Part shown: one piece after another, positions 47,440 through 59,215 of the stretch | Numbering within the stretch: position 1 is the stretch's first letter | Layout of the letters: every line of letters starts with the position of its first letter | Assembly (NCBI GenBank): GCA_026826555.1 | Contig: JAKSZT010038599.1 | Span: 67,634 to 131,633, forward strand | Direction of reading: 5' to 3' | DNA from: Tolypeutes matacus | Taxonomy: Eukaryota > Chordata > Mammalia > Cingulata > Chlamyphoridae | DNA length: 64,000 nt | The notes under the pieces: model-generated | Told to the model about the DNA's origin: nothing | Seen by the model: only the letters and a program-made list of their open reading frames with translations | The model's database searches: none | Program-made: the position numbers and the translations under genes

Positions 47440-47802
47440 AGCAGCCTCTCTTAGCCTTTCTGTTCTTTTCTGCATTCCATTGAACTTCAGCTTCTTGCTT
47501 CCTTTTCACAATGCTGTGCCGCCATCACCACCATCTATTACCAAAACTTGATGATCAACCCAATTAAATATTAACTCCCCATTCCCTACCCATTCTTTAC
47601 CACAGCACCTGGTAAACTATATTCTAGATTCTGATGCTATGAATTTGCTTATTCTAATTATTTCATATCAATGGGGTCATACAATATTTGTCCTTTGTGT
47701 CCAGCTTATTTCATTCAACATGATGTCTTCAAGGTTCATCCATGTTGTCACATGTATCAGAACTTCATTCTTTCTATCACTGAATAATATTCCTTTGTAT
47801 GT
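47440..47802 (-). mobile_element. Old L1 3'-end fragment
   Basis: Reverse L1 3' text: 'tcatatcaatggggtcatac', 'aatatttgtcctttgtgtcc', 'tcaaggttcatccatgttgt', 'ctgaataatattcctttgta'. Typical of L1M 3' ends. It stops at the LTR that follows. Confidence 0.7.
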
Positions 47803-48142
47803 TGTTTTAGTTACCAGGAAATACTTCAGCTAGAACAATGGGAATCTATTACCTTACAGTTTTGAGGCTGAGAAAACGTCCAAATGAAGAAATCATCTAG
47901 GCAATGCTTTCTTCCCAAAGCAATCCTTGGCTCCTCTGCCACATGACAAGATGTATGGAAGTGTCTGCTGGTCTCCCTCTTCTCTTCTGGGTTTCATTTA
48001 TTTCAGCTGCTTGTTTCCATAGCTTTTTTTCTCTGTGTCTGAAATTCATTGTCATATACAGGACTCCAGTAAAATTAAGACCTATTCTGAATGAGGTGGG
48101 TCACACCTTAACTGAAGTAACCTCATTAAAAGATCCTACTTG
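47803..48142 (-). repeat. MaLR/ERVL-like LTR, copy 4 (truncated)
   Basis: Same family as copies 1 to 3: 'ttttagttaccaggaaatac', 'gggaatctattaccttacag', 'aggactccagtaaaattaag', 'cttaactgaagtaacctcat'. It breaks off at 'agatcctacttg', before the 'cacacccacaggaatg' end present in copy 3. An internal region follows but on the opposite strand. Confidence 0.68.
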
Positions 48143-48179
48143 AGAGCAGGTATAACTCAGGGAGTATAATGCTTTCGAC

Positions 48180-49082
48180 AGCCTAGCAGACTAAAACAGA
48201 TATGTTACCAGGAAAGTGGAGTGCTACTATTTCAAATACCAAAAATTATTTAAAAGGCTTTTAAATTGGTTAATGAGTATAAGTGGGAAGAATTATGAGT
48301 TGCTTGATAGAAAAGGCCTAGATTGCTTTGAAGAGAATGTTAGTAGAAATATGGATCCTTAAGATACTTCAAATGAGACCTTAGACAGAAATGATGAATA
48401 TGTCATTGCAAACTGGAAGAAAGGTGACTCTTGTTTTAAAGTGGCACAGAATTTGGCAAAATTGAGTCCTGGTATAGTTGGAAGGCCATAACTGAAAGTG
48501 AATAGCTTGAATACTTAGCTGAAGAGTTTCCAAACTAAATGTGGAAAATGTGACCTGCTTCTCCTTACAGCTTATAGTAAAATGTGAAAGGAAATGGGTA
48601 AGATGAGAAATGAACTCCTGGGCACAAAGAAACCAGAAATTGATGGTTTGGAAAATTCTGAGCTTCTGGGAAGCAACTCCCCAAAGAATAGTATTGTGTG
48701 TGAGGATTTAACTGAACATGGAAATAGTCAGCCGTTTCAGTGTAAGTCAGGATTGGAAATTCAGTTTTCCAGAAAGGATTTGTGGAAAGCTGTACTGTCT
48801 GATGGTCTGAACCCCTGTGTACTACATACAGAATCAACAAGATTTTTGCAAAATCTGTATGAACACAACCACTGTCATCCTGGACTAAAAGTTACAGAAA
48901 AGGGACAGATTGAAGGAAAATTATTTCAAAGGCAGAAACTTGGAAGCTGAGGTCTGGACTTAAGACATCATCTCAGACAAGAGCAGATGCACCTTTATAT
49001 GTGGGAAAGGGTGACTGTGCCATAGAATTTGGAGAGGGCAGGCCTTCCGCTCCATTGTTCAGGAAGAGTGTTACCACTCCAG
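48180..49082 (+). mobile_element. MaLR-like internal region, plus strand
   Basis: Starts just after a 'gcagactaaaaca' LTR-type end with 'gttaccaggaaagtggagtg', 'ctactatttcaaatacc', the expected beginning of a MaLR internal region. A 118-codon frame (48,594-48,950) is the longest piece; it is homologous to the minus-strand copy at 47.07-47.26 kb. Stops occur elsewhere. It ends at the tandem-repeat boundary, where the L1 begins. Its LTR is nearly absent. Confidence 0.62.
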
Positions 49083-50010
49083 TGACAGATAGGTTGTTTA
49101 AGAGTATGTTGTTCGATTTCCACATATTTATGTGTTTTCCAGTTTTCCCTTTGTTATTGATTTCTAGCTTCATTTCATCATGGTCAGAGAAGATAGAGTG
49201 TATTCTTTCACTATTTTTAAATTTATTGAGACTTATTTTGTGATGTAACATATGGTCTATACTCGAAAATGTCCCATGTGCACCAGAAAAGAACATGTAT
49301 TCTGTTGATGTTGGTTGAGTGTCTGTTAATTTTATAATTTCCTTATAACTTCATTCAAGTTTTGTAATTGCCGCTTGATGGTCTATCCATTACTGAAAAT
49401 GGTGTACTGAAGTCTTCTGTTTTAATGTAGAACCCTCTGTTTCTCCCTTCATATCTGTCAATATTTGCTTAATATTTTGGGGGACTCTGATATTAAGTCC
49501 ATATATATTCATCATTGCGATGTCTTTTTGTTCAGTTGACCTGTATATCAGCACATAGTGACCTTCTTTTTCCCTTGTAACAGTTTTGACTTAAACTCTA
49601 TTTTATCTGATATTAGTATAGGTAACATACACTCTTTTGATTACTATTTGCATGTCATATGTTCCATCCTTCCACTCTCAGTTAACTTGAATTTAAGGTG
49701 AGTTTCTTATACAAAGCAAAGAGTTGGGTCATGTTTTTTTATTCATTCTATCAACATCTGCCTTTTGACTGGAGACTTTAATCCATTTACATTTAAAGTA
49801 ACGATAATGCAGAATTTTGCTATATGGCCTTTGTAAGTCTTATACCTTTTTGTTGCTGAATTTTTCTTTACTTCCTAATTTCTTATTTGATTTTTTGTAG
49901 TGAACCATTTTGAATTCCTTCTCATTTTCTTCAGTGTATATTTTTCAGGTATTTTTGTGGTTATTATGGGGCTCAAATTTAACTCTTAAATTTATAAAAA
50001 TCACATTTCA
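49083..50010 (-). mobile_element. L1 ORF2, endonuclease and following part
   Basis: Minus-strand L1 ORF2 start. The endonuclease region lies at about 49,440-49,830, beginning near 49,797 with the reversed 'aatccatttacatttaaagt' (frame TLNVNGLKSP). Later ORF2 text is open at 48,973-49,296 (GAHGTFSSIDHMLHHK, then SDHDEMKLEINNKGKTGKHI). The RT domain and 3' end are absent; the element stops at about 49,083 against the MaLR internal region. Stops and small indels make it dead. Confidence 0.8.
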
Positions 50011-51120
50011 TTTGATACCAATTTAACTTCAATAACATATATAAAATCCATTACTTACACCTTCATCCCCCCACCTTTTTGCTGTACTTGATAAAAATTT
50101 AAAAATTATATATTTTATTCCCACAGCAATAGACTTATCGTTACTTTTTATGCCTTTGCATTTTAGAAACTATAAGAAGTAAGAAATGGAATTACATACC
50201 AAAATATACAATACAATACCACTGGCATTTATAATTACCCATATGGTTACCTTTGCCAGAGTTCTTTATTTCTTATGTCACTTTGATACACTGTATGTTA
50301 TCCTTCCCTTTCAGTTTGAATAATCCTCTTTAGCATTGTTTGTAGAAAAGATCTAGGGGTGATGAACTCCCTCAGCTTTTGTTTACCTGGAAATGTCTTA
50401 ATATTTCCCTCATTTTTGAAGGATAGCCTTGCAGAATATAAAATTCTTGGTTGGCAATTGTTTTCTTTCAGCATTTTAAATATGTCATCCCACTCCATGA
50501 TTTTCATTTAAAAAATCAGCACTCAATCTTATTGGGGCTCCTTTCTATATGACAGGCTTGCAGCTTTCTCAGCTCCTTGTCCTTGACACTCAACAGTTTG
50601 ACTTTTATGCGTCTGGGTATGGTTCTCTTCGAGTTTATCCTATTTGGGGTTCATTGGGATTCTTGAATGTGTATGTACATGTCTTTCTTTAAATTTAGAA
50701 GGTTTTCTACCATTATTTATGTGAATACTGCTTCTGCCAATTTCTCTCTTTCTTCTCCTTCTGGGACTCCCATAATGCATATATTCATACACTTCCCTGT
50801 GTCTCCCATATTCTTCTTGTCTTTGCTCACACTTCTACATTCTTTTTTCTTTTTACACCTCATCCTGATTAATTTTGATTGTATTATTTTGAGTTCAATA
50901 ATTCTTTCTTCTTTCAGCTCCAATCTGTTATTGAAACCATTGAAGAAGTTATTTTTATTTTAATTAGTGAGTCCTTCAACTCCAGTATTTCTGTTTGTTT
51001 CCTTTTTATAATTTCTATCTCTTTATTGAGACTCTTAATTTGTTCATTTATCATTTCCCTGATATCCTTTAGGCTTTTCTCCATGTCTTCCTTCAATTCA
51101 TTGAGCATATTGAAGATCTT
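50011..51120 (-). mobile_element. L1 ORF1 and ORF1-ORF2 interval
   Basis: The ORF1 C-terminal domain is at 50,298-50,650 (minus frame with FKNEGNIKTFPGKQKLREF). The middle is at 50,717-50,923, where the frame shows NICIMGVPEGEEREKLAEA, and the coiled-coil N-terminal part at 50,914-51,108 is rich in Glu/Lys/Ile (MLNELKEDMEKSLKDIREM). Order and spacing are those of an old L1M or HAL1-like ORF1, broken by frameshifts. Confidence 0.85.
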
Positions 51121-52110
51121 TTTTTTTTTTTTTAATTTTTTCTATGGTATAGCCAAAATCTGTTATTCTTTGTTGATGGATTCTGATGATTTATCTTTTT
51201 TACCTTGGATGGACTTGTCTTTTTTTGTCTTATAATTTTTTTGTTGCAAATTGTACATTTTAACACTTTAATGTTTTAACTTGGAATTTAGTTTCTGAGT
51301 TTTCTCATGATAAATTTGAATTGAGCTCATGACATGACAAGATTTCCTTAAATGTCAGGAGCTAAGAAAAACAACCTAAGGCAAAAAATGATTGCCATAG
51401 TCTTTGCAAATTGGCTCTGTATTGACTAGTCTTCTTCTTCAGAGTCAATTTCTCTTACAAAGAAAATCAGCCCAAGGCAAATCATAGGGTCCTCTCTATC
51501 TTTTCTAATCATACCACCTCTCCTGTGTATGCACTCATCACCTTAGGAATTTCCCCATTTGCAGGAATTGGAATAGCCCCTCTACTCCCTTTGAAATATA
51601 CTACTCCCCACCCACAGATGCTGAATTGTATGTATTGAAGCCAGTAATACTCTGACCCTGGCCTCTTTGATTTGATTGGTTCTAACACTGTTTAATCTCT
51701 CTGCAAGGTGCTTCTGCCTGTAGGGCAGGTTTTGGCATGGTGAGATAAAGAAGTGTGTCCTGGGTCAATCCTCAGGCTACAAACCAAGAGATTGACATCA
51801 ATGTAAAAGCATCTCAGTATGTGCTTATGGGTTACTCTGATCCCTCCAGAACAGGGCCAGGGTCAAATCCACACAATGCTGGGAAAGGAATAGGGAAGTT
51901 GCTAGCAAGAGCACCACAAATGTCCCCTACCATTTTTAAGCTACATTTTCTTGATTTGGCCCTAGTCCTGTTACTGTAATCCTCTAACTGTTTTCTGGAA
52001 CTCTGTGGAAGAATGATCTCCAGTTTTTGCTAGTTGTTCAATGATTCTGTGCGGGGACAGAATCCTTGAGTATCTTACACCTCAAGCTGGGTCAATTGGA
52101 AGTCTGCTTT
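51121..52110 (-). mobile_element. L1 5' UTR
   Basis: Non-coding DNA directly upstream (on the minus strand) of ORF1. It contains a T-run at 51,119-51,134 and stretches such as 'ttttgtcttataattttttt' and 'aatttagtttctgagttttc' that match the usual upstream region of old L1/HAL1 elements. Its 5' limit is approximate. Retention of a 5' UTR is less common than 3'-end-only L1 copies. Confidence 0.6.
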
Positions 52111-52601
52111 TAGTGAGTTTTTAATATATAGACATTTAACCTCACCTTGCTAAAATCAACAATAATTCCATATCTTTATATCCAGTGAATATTTGATTAA
52201 TTCTACTACTTGACTTACTTTATAGAAACATTGACCACTGTGAATACTCCCATCCTTAAAATATATTCTTTACTTGCCTTCCATTTAACTACCACACTCT
52301 TGTTTTTCTACTATCTCACTGCCTGTTAGTTCTGACTCCTTTAATGTCTCATACTTATTTAACATACATTAAAAGTTAAAATGATTTAAGCTTTACTCTA
52401 TGTTCTCTAATCTTTAATATTTTTCCCATAAGAGTTCCTGTCACTTTCATTTTGACCAGCTACCAATAGAGAGATCTTTTTAAAGCACATGTCTGATTAT
52501 TTGATCCCATTACCTAAAGCTATTCAATGATTTTCAAAGCTCTAAAAAAAAAGATAAATTTTATTAGCATTATCTACAAGGATTTTGGAGAAAGAGATAT
52601 T
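52111..52601. other. Unassigned DNA
   Basis: Nothing recognised between the L1 5' edge and the retro-insertion at 52.6 kb. Confidence 0.5.
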
Positions 52602-53611
52602 CCTACTTATCTTTCTTTTTTTTTTTTTTTTTTTTACTTTTTAGTTTTTTATTGCTTATGTTTTCAATTATTAAATGTACAAAATAAAGTTAAATAAAAA
52701 AAATAAAAAAAACCACATTGAACATACTTTTTAAAAACTCTGTACCTGATAATGCTAATATCTGAAGTTTTTTTTTGTTTGTTTTTTGTTTTTTTTTTTA
52801 TTTTTTTTTTATTATGGGTAAAAATCAAAATTCTCACAATACATACAAACATTTGCAAAATGATATATAAATATATATGCATATATGTGTATTTGCTTAC
52901 AAAAATGTTATTTATATATATATATATACATATATTTTAAGAGATGCTTAGATTACCCAAAATATTACACGGATATTACTGGGATTCCCTTGTTGCCCAC
53001 CCCCCACACCTCCCACCACATCCCACACAAACATCTCCCACAGTGTGGCCCACCACCCTCAATGAACTTACACATCCTGGAGCCTTGCCACCAACCACAG
53101 ACCACAGTTCACACTGTAGACCACACTCTCTCCCACTCAGTTCTGAGTGGTGTGTGCTGATTTAAAATGGCCTACATCCGTTGCCACAACAGTACTCAGG
53201 GGGATAGCCCCAGAGACTGATGCCTTATCAGTGGGTTCTATTTTGGAATCTGTGCTCCTGAGAGTGACAGAATTAGACTCAAATAAGTCCTCCCTGCACA
53301 TGGTTCACCAGTCCCTTCTATTCAAACCTACATGTGATGCTGGAGTTTCTTAGGTATACTTCCAGAGACTGGAGCCTCCCACCTACCTATGTGCCAGGTG
53401 TGCATGAAATCTAGGTGGAGCTGCAACTCCTACCCTACAGCTCAATGGACTCATCCAAGTCACCTGGTGAGGAGACAACGATGGGCAATGGCCATCCCAG
53501 GGAATGGAGAGGGCCTGCATCAGCAGGCAGGATCATCCCACCCACCATATCCATGGGATACAAGCCCTCTCTCACTTGGAGTTGGAGTGGACATCACCTA
53601 CTTATCTTTCT
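52602..53611 (-). mobile_element. Family X retroelement, copy E, complete insertion with 15-bp TSD
   Basis: The direct repeat cctacttatctttct at 52,602-52,616 and 53,597-53,611 bounds the insertion. From the 3' end (left): an outer poly(A) (T-run 52,617-52,637), about 140 bp of sequence unrelated to other copies with a polyadenylation signal at 52,649-52,654, an inner A-rich tail (52,769-52,811), then the family X 3' part on the minus strand up to about 53,202. From there to 53,596 the sequence is homologous to copy B (about 10,780-11,150) in the opposite, plus, orientation. This is a 5' inversion, the signature of twin priming. The non-family segment between two poly(A) tracts fits a 3' transduction. 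Confidence 0.85.
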
Positions 53612-55000
53612 AATTCCATGTTAGTTTTAATTCTTCCTTCATGTCTACACTGGTCTTTTTTAGTCCTCCTTAATTCATTATGTTTACTTCTAACATAGGG
53701 TATTTACAAAGCATTTATATTTGCCTAACATGGTCTTTCATCTCTTCTTCATCTAAATAATGCCTAGTCATTCTTCAAAATTCAGTTTAGCATGGCTTTT
53801 TAAGAATTTCCTTTACTGATTTCCATGAATACATCAAATCCACCTTTAATTTGGTCTTACTGATTCATTGAATAAAGTTTACTGAAAACCTACTATGTGT
53901 CAGAACTGGTTCTATATGTTGTAATATATACTGCGGTAAATAAAATAGCACAACTTTCTATATAATTGGGGGAGAGAACAGGGAATAGATAACAAAAAAC
54001 AAATAAATACATAATAGAATATTTTAATTAGAAAAAGAAACCTTTCTTAGCACTTTACAAAATCCAATTTCAAATTTTTTCTGTATTTATTTAAAATAAT
54101 ACATGGTCTATATTTATTTTTGCTGATAATTGGACCCGGAGTATGCCCCATGGCACTTATCATACCATAAAGACCTCATTAAAATGTTATATTTATACAA
54201 TATTTAATTGCAGGAAGATGTTTCCTATTGTACCTGTAGACATTTTGGTATCTACTCATGATTTTAATCATACAAAATTTGTTTAAGTATAATTCTCTCT
54301 GTGATGTGCTTATTCCATCATGAAACTCATGATCTACTAGGTTTCATTAACAATAAACAGGTTAATGAAAATAAACACATGAATTCTCAGATTCATCATA
54401 ATAATTCTATGCTTTTTAACAAGGGGTCATTACTCACCAATTATAGAACATTGGGTATAGTGATTTTAAGCTCTCTGAAATCATGTCACCTCTAACATGC
54501 TTTGAACTACAATTGAATAGTCCAGGGTCTCACCTTCCCTAATATTCAAACTAGATCATTTTGCACTAATTTGTTAACCTTCACATAATGCATCTCAAGA
54601 TAATAATATTTAACAAAAAGGATTATCTAGGATGAAAATCCCCATCACATAAATAAAGTACCCATGATAATGCTTGATGCAAAGTATGTCATCAAATAAT
54701 GTTATTCCCTTTAGCACAAGTACAAGAGTGCCTGAAAAAAAAATCAACTGTTCTCTGATCTATGAATTTTGGGGTGTATGTGTTGTGTTTGGGTATTAGA
54801 ATGTGCTCTAACCTTTTCCCATTTGGCCGTAGGAGAAAGGGTAAGAGTGGTAATGTATTTTTAGGAGCTGGGTCCAGATATATTTGAATACATTCGTATC
54901 CTTTCCCAATTCTGTTTCCATGCTTGCTTTTGCTCTTATACTATCCTCAGTTGCCCAGGGGCTTCCACTGGATATTATACATGAATGAGCTGTTGAAGTT
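53612..55000. other. Unassigned DNA with an old repeat piece
   Basis: About 53,870-54,010 ('ttgaataaagtttactgaaa', 'cctactatgtgtcagaactg') resembles the opening of the old repeat at 31.09 kb. The rest is unassigned. The frame at 54,301-54,495 has no domain. Confidence 0.45.
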
Positions 55001-55015
55001 AGAATTAGTGAATGT

Positions 55016-55540
55016 TTGTCCTATTTCCTTAATTGTCTTCACAAAAATAAAGAATCCAAAACTAAAAAGGAAACATCCTCTAAATTTAAAACAACAGTAA
55101 TAAACTCTGAAATACAAATACCATATATAATGAATTTTAGAACTCAAACAAGAGTTATCTCACAGTCCTATATGATTCTCCCCTATCAGAAGAACAAAAA
55201 ACAGTTTGGAGAAGAGAGTCATTCTAAAAACTTCATCAACAACTCTTAATTTATAAAGAAAAGGAAGAGGACATAAACAGCCAGAGGAGAAGTGAAAGCA
55301 CCTAACTTGGGAACAATTTCCACATCATTGGAAAAAAAGGCTAAAAACATGAAACTTATTTTTTTCTCAACCAATTTCCTAACTGTGAGGGGAAGAATGA
55401 AGGGAGTTAAGTTAGAGCTAAAGCAGGAAACTGCCTTAGAGCAGCTGGCCAAATACAAAGCAGGAGAAATAAAAGATGATCCATCAAAAAAGAGCCCTTT
55501 GATCCAAGAATCTTTACAGTGACCCAGACTCCTGCCAGGT
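55016..55540 (+). other. Unrecognised open, Lys-rich segments
   Basis: Two adjoining plus-strand frames (55,016-55,249 and 55,292-55,522) with a high Lys/Glu content; the second includes GVKLELKQETALEQLAKYKA. The amino-acid pattern looks protein-like (amphipathic helix spacing) but I do not recognise a family. No start context, splice sites or poly(A) tie it to a gene. A decayed processed pseudogene or transposon coding fragment is possible; chance is the default. Confidence 0.3.
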
Positions 55541-56029
55541 GATACATTCAACCTAAAGAGAGGAAATAATATACAGTCATAGACCAACTTTAACCTTCCC
55601 CACATCTTGGGATTCAACAGAGTGTAGAGGAACTGATACCTGATTTCTCCCTCTAGTTATTCTGAAACAAAAGATTAACTGAAGGTTCATAAATGAGAAA
55701 TGCTTACCAGCCTAAATGCTGAAGCAATGATTCAACATTGCCCAGATAAACAGTTTAAAATCAAGAAAAATCCCTTAATATTATCCTTGAACAAAGAGTT
55801 TGCTATATATACACACAATAACCTTAAATGAAGAAGCTGTGTTGTAGGTTTTAAAGTTATACCCAATTTTTTAAAAAAATTGTCAACAAAAACTTAGATT
55901 AGAAAAGAAAAGAAAATGGGAATAAAAGTGGCATAATTTACCCATACCCTTCTATAGATAAGACTCAAGAAATATTATTTGGATATTGAAGTTGAGCAAT
56001 TGAAAAAATGGAGGTTAATGATATGATTT

Positions 56030-56150
56030 AGAAATATGACATAGACAACTCCATGAAAATACTATTAGTGTGTGTGTATAAAAAAACCTTAAATCACATA
56101 CAATAAATATGTAACTTGGAAAAAAAAAAAAAAAAAGAAATATGACATAG
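56030..56150 (+). mobile_element. Tiny polyadenylated retro-insertion with 15-bp TSD
   Basis: The direct repeat agaaatatgacatag at 56,030-56,044 and 56,136-56,150 flanks 91 bp ending in 16 A residues. The signal AATAAA lies about 13 bp before the A-run ('caataaatatgtaacttgg'). It is therefore the extreme 3' end of some polyadenylated RNA copied and severely 5' truncated. The source RNA is not identified. Confidence 0.85.
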
Positions 56151-56154
56151 AAGC

Positions 56155-56208
56155 AATAATTACATCAATAAAAAAGATTTTAATAATTACATCAATAAAA
56201 AAGATTTT
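56155..56208. repeat. 27-bp perfect tandem duplication
   Basis: A 27-bp unit (from 'aataattacatc' to 'aagatttt') occurs twice without mismatch at 56,155-56,181 and 56,182-56,208, directly after the small retro-insertion. Identity implies a recent event. Confidence 0.92.
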
Positions 56209-56590
56209 AAAACCTGTATAATATCAGACAGGATACTATCAGTCAGTCCAGATATCTAAATATATTAGATTTATGTAAAGATTTATATATAAAATACACA
56301 TCCATATATAAAAACATACACAAAACATAGATATAATTATATGAGAAATAATAAGTAGATATATATCTCATATATAAACTATGGATATAAGTTATATTTA
56401 ATAAGATGACAAAATGAAAATATATCTAATAATAAATTAAAATGGAATGAGACTTGCACTTTGTGTCAAAAACATATATTATATGCAGTCTCTAAGGCTC
56501 CAGGACACTTATTATATTCTATGATACTCTACATATTTATAGGAAACTAAGTAATAATGGGAGATTCTCAGTCCAGGAAATGGTCTTCTT
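56209..56590. other. AT-rich unassigned DNA
   Basis: TA-rich text (56,240-56,420 in particular); no feature recognised. Confidence 0.5.
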
Positions 56591-57360
56591 AAAAAGAGGG
56601 AAACTCTGGAGTATAGCAGCTAGTAACAGACTGTACCTCTATCAAGGTAGCTATAACTAAAAATGCTTCTTCAAGGCCAATTTGACAGCCTCTGCCGCAG
56701 CCTTGTGTCTCTTTTACAGGGCCACCTGGGATGATCTCCCTTTTGATTAAAATCAACTGATTGGGGACTTTGATGACATCTGAAAAAATACCTGACCTTT
56801 GCCACATAACAACCACATCCATCATTTTCACATGTCCTGCCCACCCTCAAGGGGAGGGATTTATATGGGGCATGACATGGGGTCACCTAACATGTGTCTG
56901 CCCAATGTCAGTTCTGTGGCCCTCAGGCACTCAAAACATTTAGAGGCCCCCTAATCTACTGTCAGTGCTCAATATACTTTGGTCCCTTCAGTGCACACAA
57001 TTTCTTTCTGTTTCTGTGAGTCTTCATGAGTGGGCTACCTCAAGCTGGCCAGAGAGAGCTCATTTTGCCTGGAGGCACAGCAAGCTTGAACTGCTTTGGA
57101 GTTTATGTCTCCCTGTGTGCAGTCCATAATTAATGAGCAACAGCTTTGGTGGGTAAGTGGTATAATACTTCAACTTCCTTGTCCAGAATGGGACAGCTAT
57201 AAGGTATAAGCTTTTCTGCACTATTGACTATGTTTGATATTGCAGCCTTGCTTGGTCTCCTTTTTTCCCCATCTTCTGCTAATAAACTAAGACTATTTTC
57301 ACATAATTCTTATCTATGGTTCCACTTCAGGAAACTCAGCCTAAAACATCAATATTGGAA
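56591..57360. repeat. Probable LTR-like repeat, family not resolved
   Basis: The left part has 'gatgatctcccttttgatta', 'aaaatcaactgattgggga' and 'cctgcccaccctcaagggga', phrases I remember from old mammalian repeats. The right part ends in 'ctgctaataaactaagac' then 'ggaaactcagcctaaaacat', like an LTR end with a polyadenylation signal. Frames at 56,589-56,943 on both strands are inside it. Confidence 0.4.
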
Positions 57361-58229
57361 GATCTTTTAAGGACTCTTCAAACTTTAAATTCAGCCAGCC
57401 TTATAATCCACTTTGTGTGAAAATATTAGAGACTGGTGATGGTTTATTACTGTCAGATAAGTTATTCATATTTTTACAGTGGCATTCTGGAGACTGAAAC
57501 TTGATACAAAAGAAATTGGTGGTTGTTTTAGGCACCCATGGCAAGCAAGGCAATTAGGAAAACTATTTTGATGGTTGGTTTCTTAAAGATATATCTCACA
57601 GGGCAGAGCAGCCTTTCCACTGTACTTTTCATTATTTGGTCCTAATACTTCGTCAACCCTCACTGACCTCCTTTGAATTAGAGAATAGTTGTTTCCATAT
57701 CATTAAAAAGAGTTTCGGATAAATATTAAAGAGAAGTTTCAGCTTAGACATGGTGATATAGATGGTATGGAAGAAAAAAATAGAATAATATTTCAATTCT
57801 TTGTTCTGGTCCTTTTAGTCCAGAGTGGAATATCAATCTCTCTAGTCATCTTCACTCCTTAGATGATACAAGTCGATGCCAAAGCTATACTGAAAATCAT
57901 CTGAAAGTCAATGATTCCCAAATTTGTTTCCAGCCTTGTCTGCTGAGCCGAAGACTTGGTCCAGATATCTAAAAGATATTTCACATGTAGTATGCCAAAA
58001 TGGAGCCCTTGATTCTGCCCCTCTAACACTCCTCAAACCAGTCTATTCTCTAATCTTCCCCATCTCAGGAAATATGACAACCATATACACAGATGATTAG
58101 GCCCAAAAGTCTAGAGTATCCCATGAACCTTCTCTACCTCTCATAACACATATCAATGTACTAGTCCAATTGGCATTACTTCCAAAAATATATCCCAAAA
58201 GGATCCAGTTTATGCATCTCTACACCTGC
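57361..58229. other. Unassigned non-coding DNA
   Basis: Nothing recognised. Confidence 0.5.
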
Positions 58230-58700
58230 CATCACAATCCATCCTAGCAGACCTTTTCAAAAGCCTCCTAACTAATCTCCATGCTTCCTTTATTGAATCT
58301 TACACACCATTCTCTACATAACAGCTAGAGTAAACTTATTAAAGTATAAATCAGATCACATACTTCACAGATTGACCCCCAGCAGTGGCTTCCCATTGCG
58401 GTTATAATAATATTAAAACAAAACAAAACAAAACAATGGTCTACAAGGTTCCACACCAACCCCTATCAACCTCCATTTTTAAAATGCTCAAGGCAATACA
58501 TTCTACCACACTTATTTTATCTTAAGTTCCTCATTCCTAACTTAGGCCAATTCCTTCGCTCAGTGTCCTGCCTCAGCTCTCCACATAGCTAGCTTCCTCA
58601 CATTAAATCTAATCCCATTTCAAATGAAGTGGATTTCCTTAATATCCAAGATAAAACAGTCCTCCACTTCTACACACATAGCTTTCTATCAAAACACCCA
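58230..58700 (-). repeat. Old mammalian interspersed repeat (reverse of the type at 31 kb)
   Basis: Landmarks: 'aaagtataaatcagatcaca', 'cagcagtggcttcccattgc', 'ggtctacaaggttccacacc', 'tgtcctgcctcagctctcc'. This is a common ancient mammalian repeat pattern and reads as the reverse complement of the type at 31.1-31.8 kb. An (AAAAC)n patch lies at 58,416-58,436. Confidence 0.5.
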
Positions 58701-58796
58701 TCTTTATTGTATGCATAACACAATTCACTATATGAAAATTATCTCATTCATTTAGTTGTTTACTTGTGTACTGTCTGTGACTCTTCCCCCACTCTC

Positions 58797-59215
58797 TTAT
58801 TTTCCTAGGACTACTATAATGAAGTATTACAAACTGGATGGCTTAAAATGATAGAAATTTATTGTTTCACAGTTCTGGAGGCTAGAAGTCCAAAAGCAAA
58901 GTGTCATCAGGGTCATGCTTCCTGTTAAGCTGTAGAGGATAATCTGTTCCATGCCTTTCTCTTGGCTTCTGGTGGTGGTTTGTTGGCAAGATGATCCATG
59001 GTATTTTCTGCCTCAGTCGCAAGGCATTCTCACCTCTTTCTCTGTCTCTGTCCAAATCCGTTCTTCTTATAAGGACACCAGTCATATTGGAATAAGGGAC
59101 ACTCTATTCCAGTGTGAACTAATTTCAATTTGCCTAGGTCCATCTGTGACAATCTTATTTCCAAATAAAGTCACATCTTGATACACCGGGGAACTTCAAC
59201 ATATCTTCCCACACA
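58797..59215 (-). repeat. MLT1-like MaLR LTR
   Basis: Reverse MLT1: 'tacaaactggatggcttaaa', 'gaaatttattgtttcacagt', 'tctggaggctagaagtcca', 'cttataaggacaccagtcat', 'attggaataagggacact'. Well kept. Frames on both strands (58,882-59,181) are not genes. Confidence 0.87.

Noticed and set aside
48594..48950. 118-codon plus-strand frame as a domesticated gene
   Set aside because: It is the gag-like part of a MaLR-like internal region with an inverted, broken sister copy nearby and stops on both sides.
50717..51235. Protein-coding gene from long open frames on both strands
   Set aside because: The minus frames are L1 ORF1 pieces; the plus frame is their antisense.
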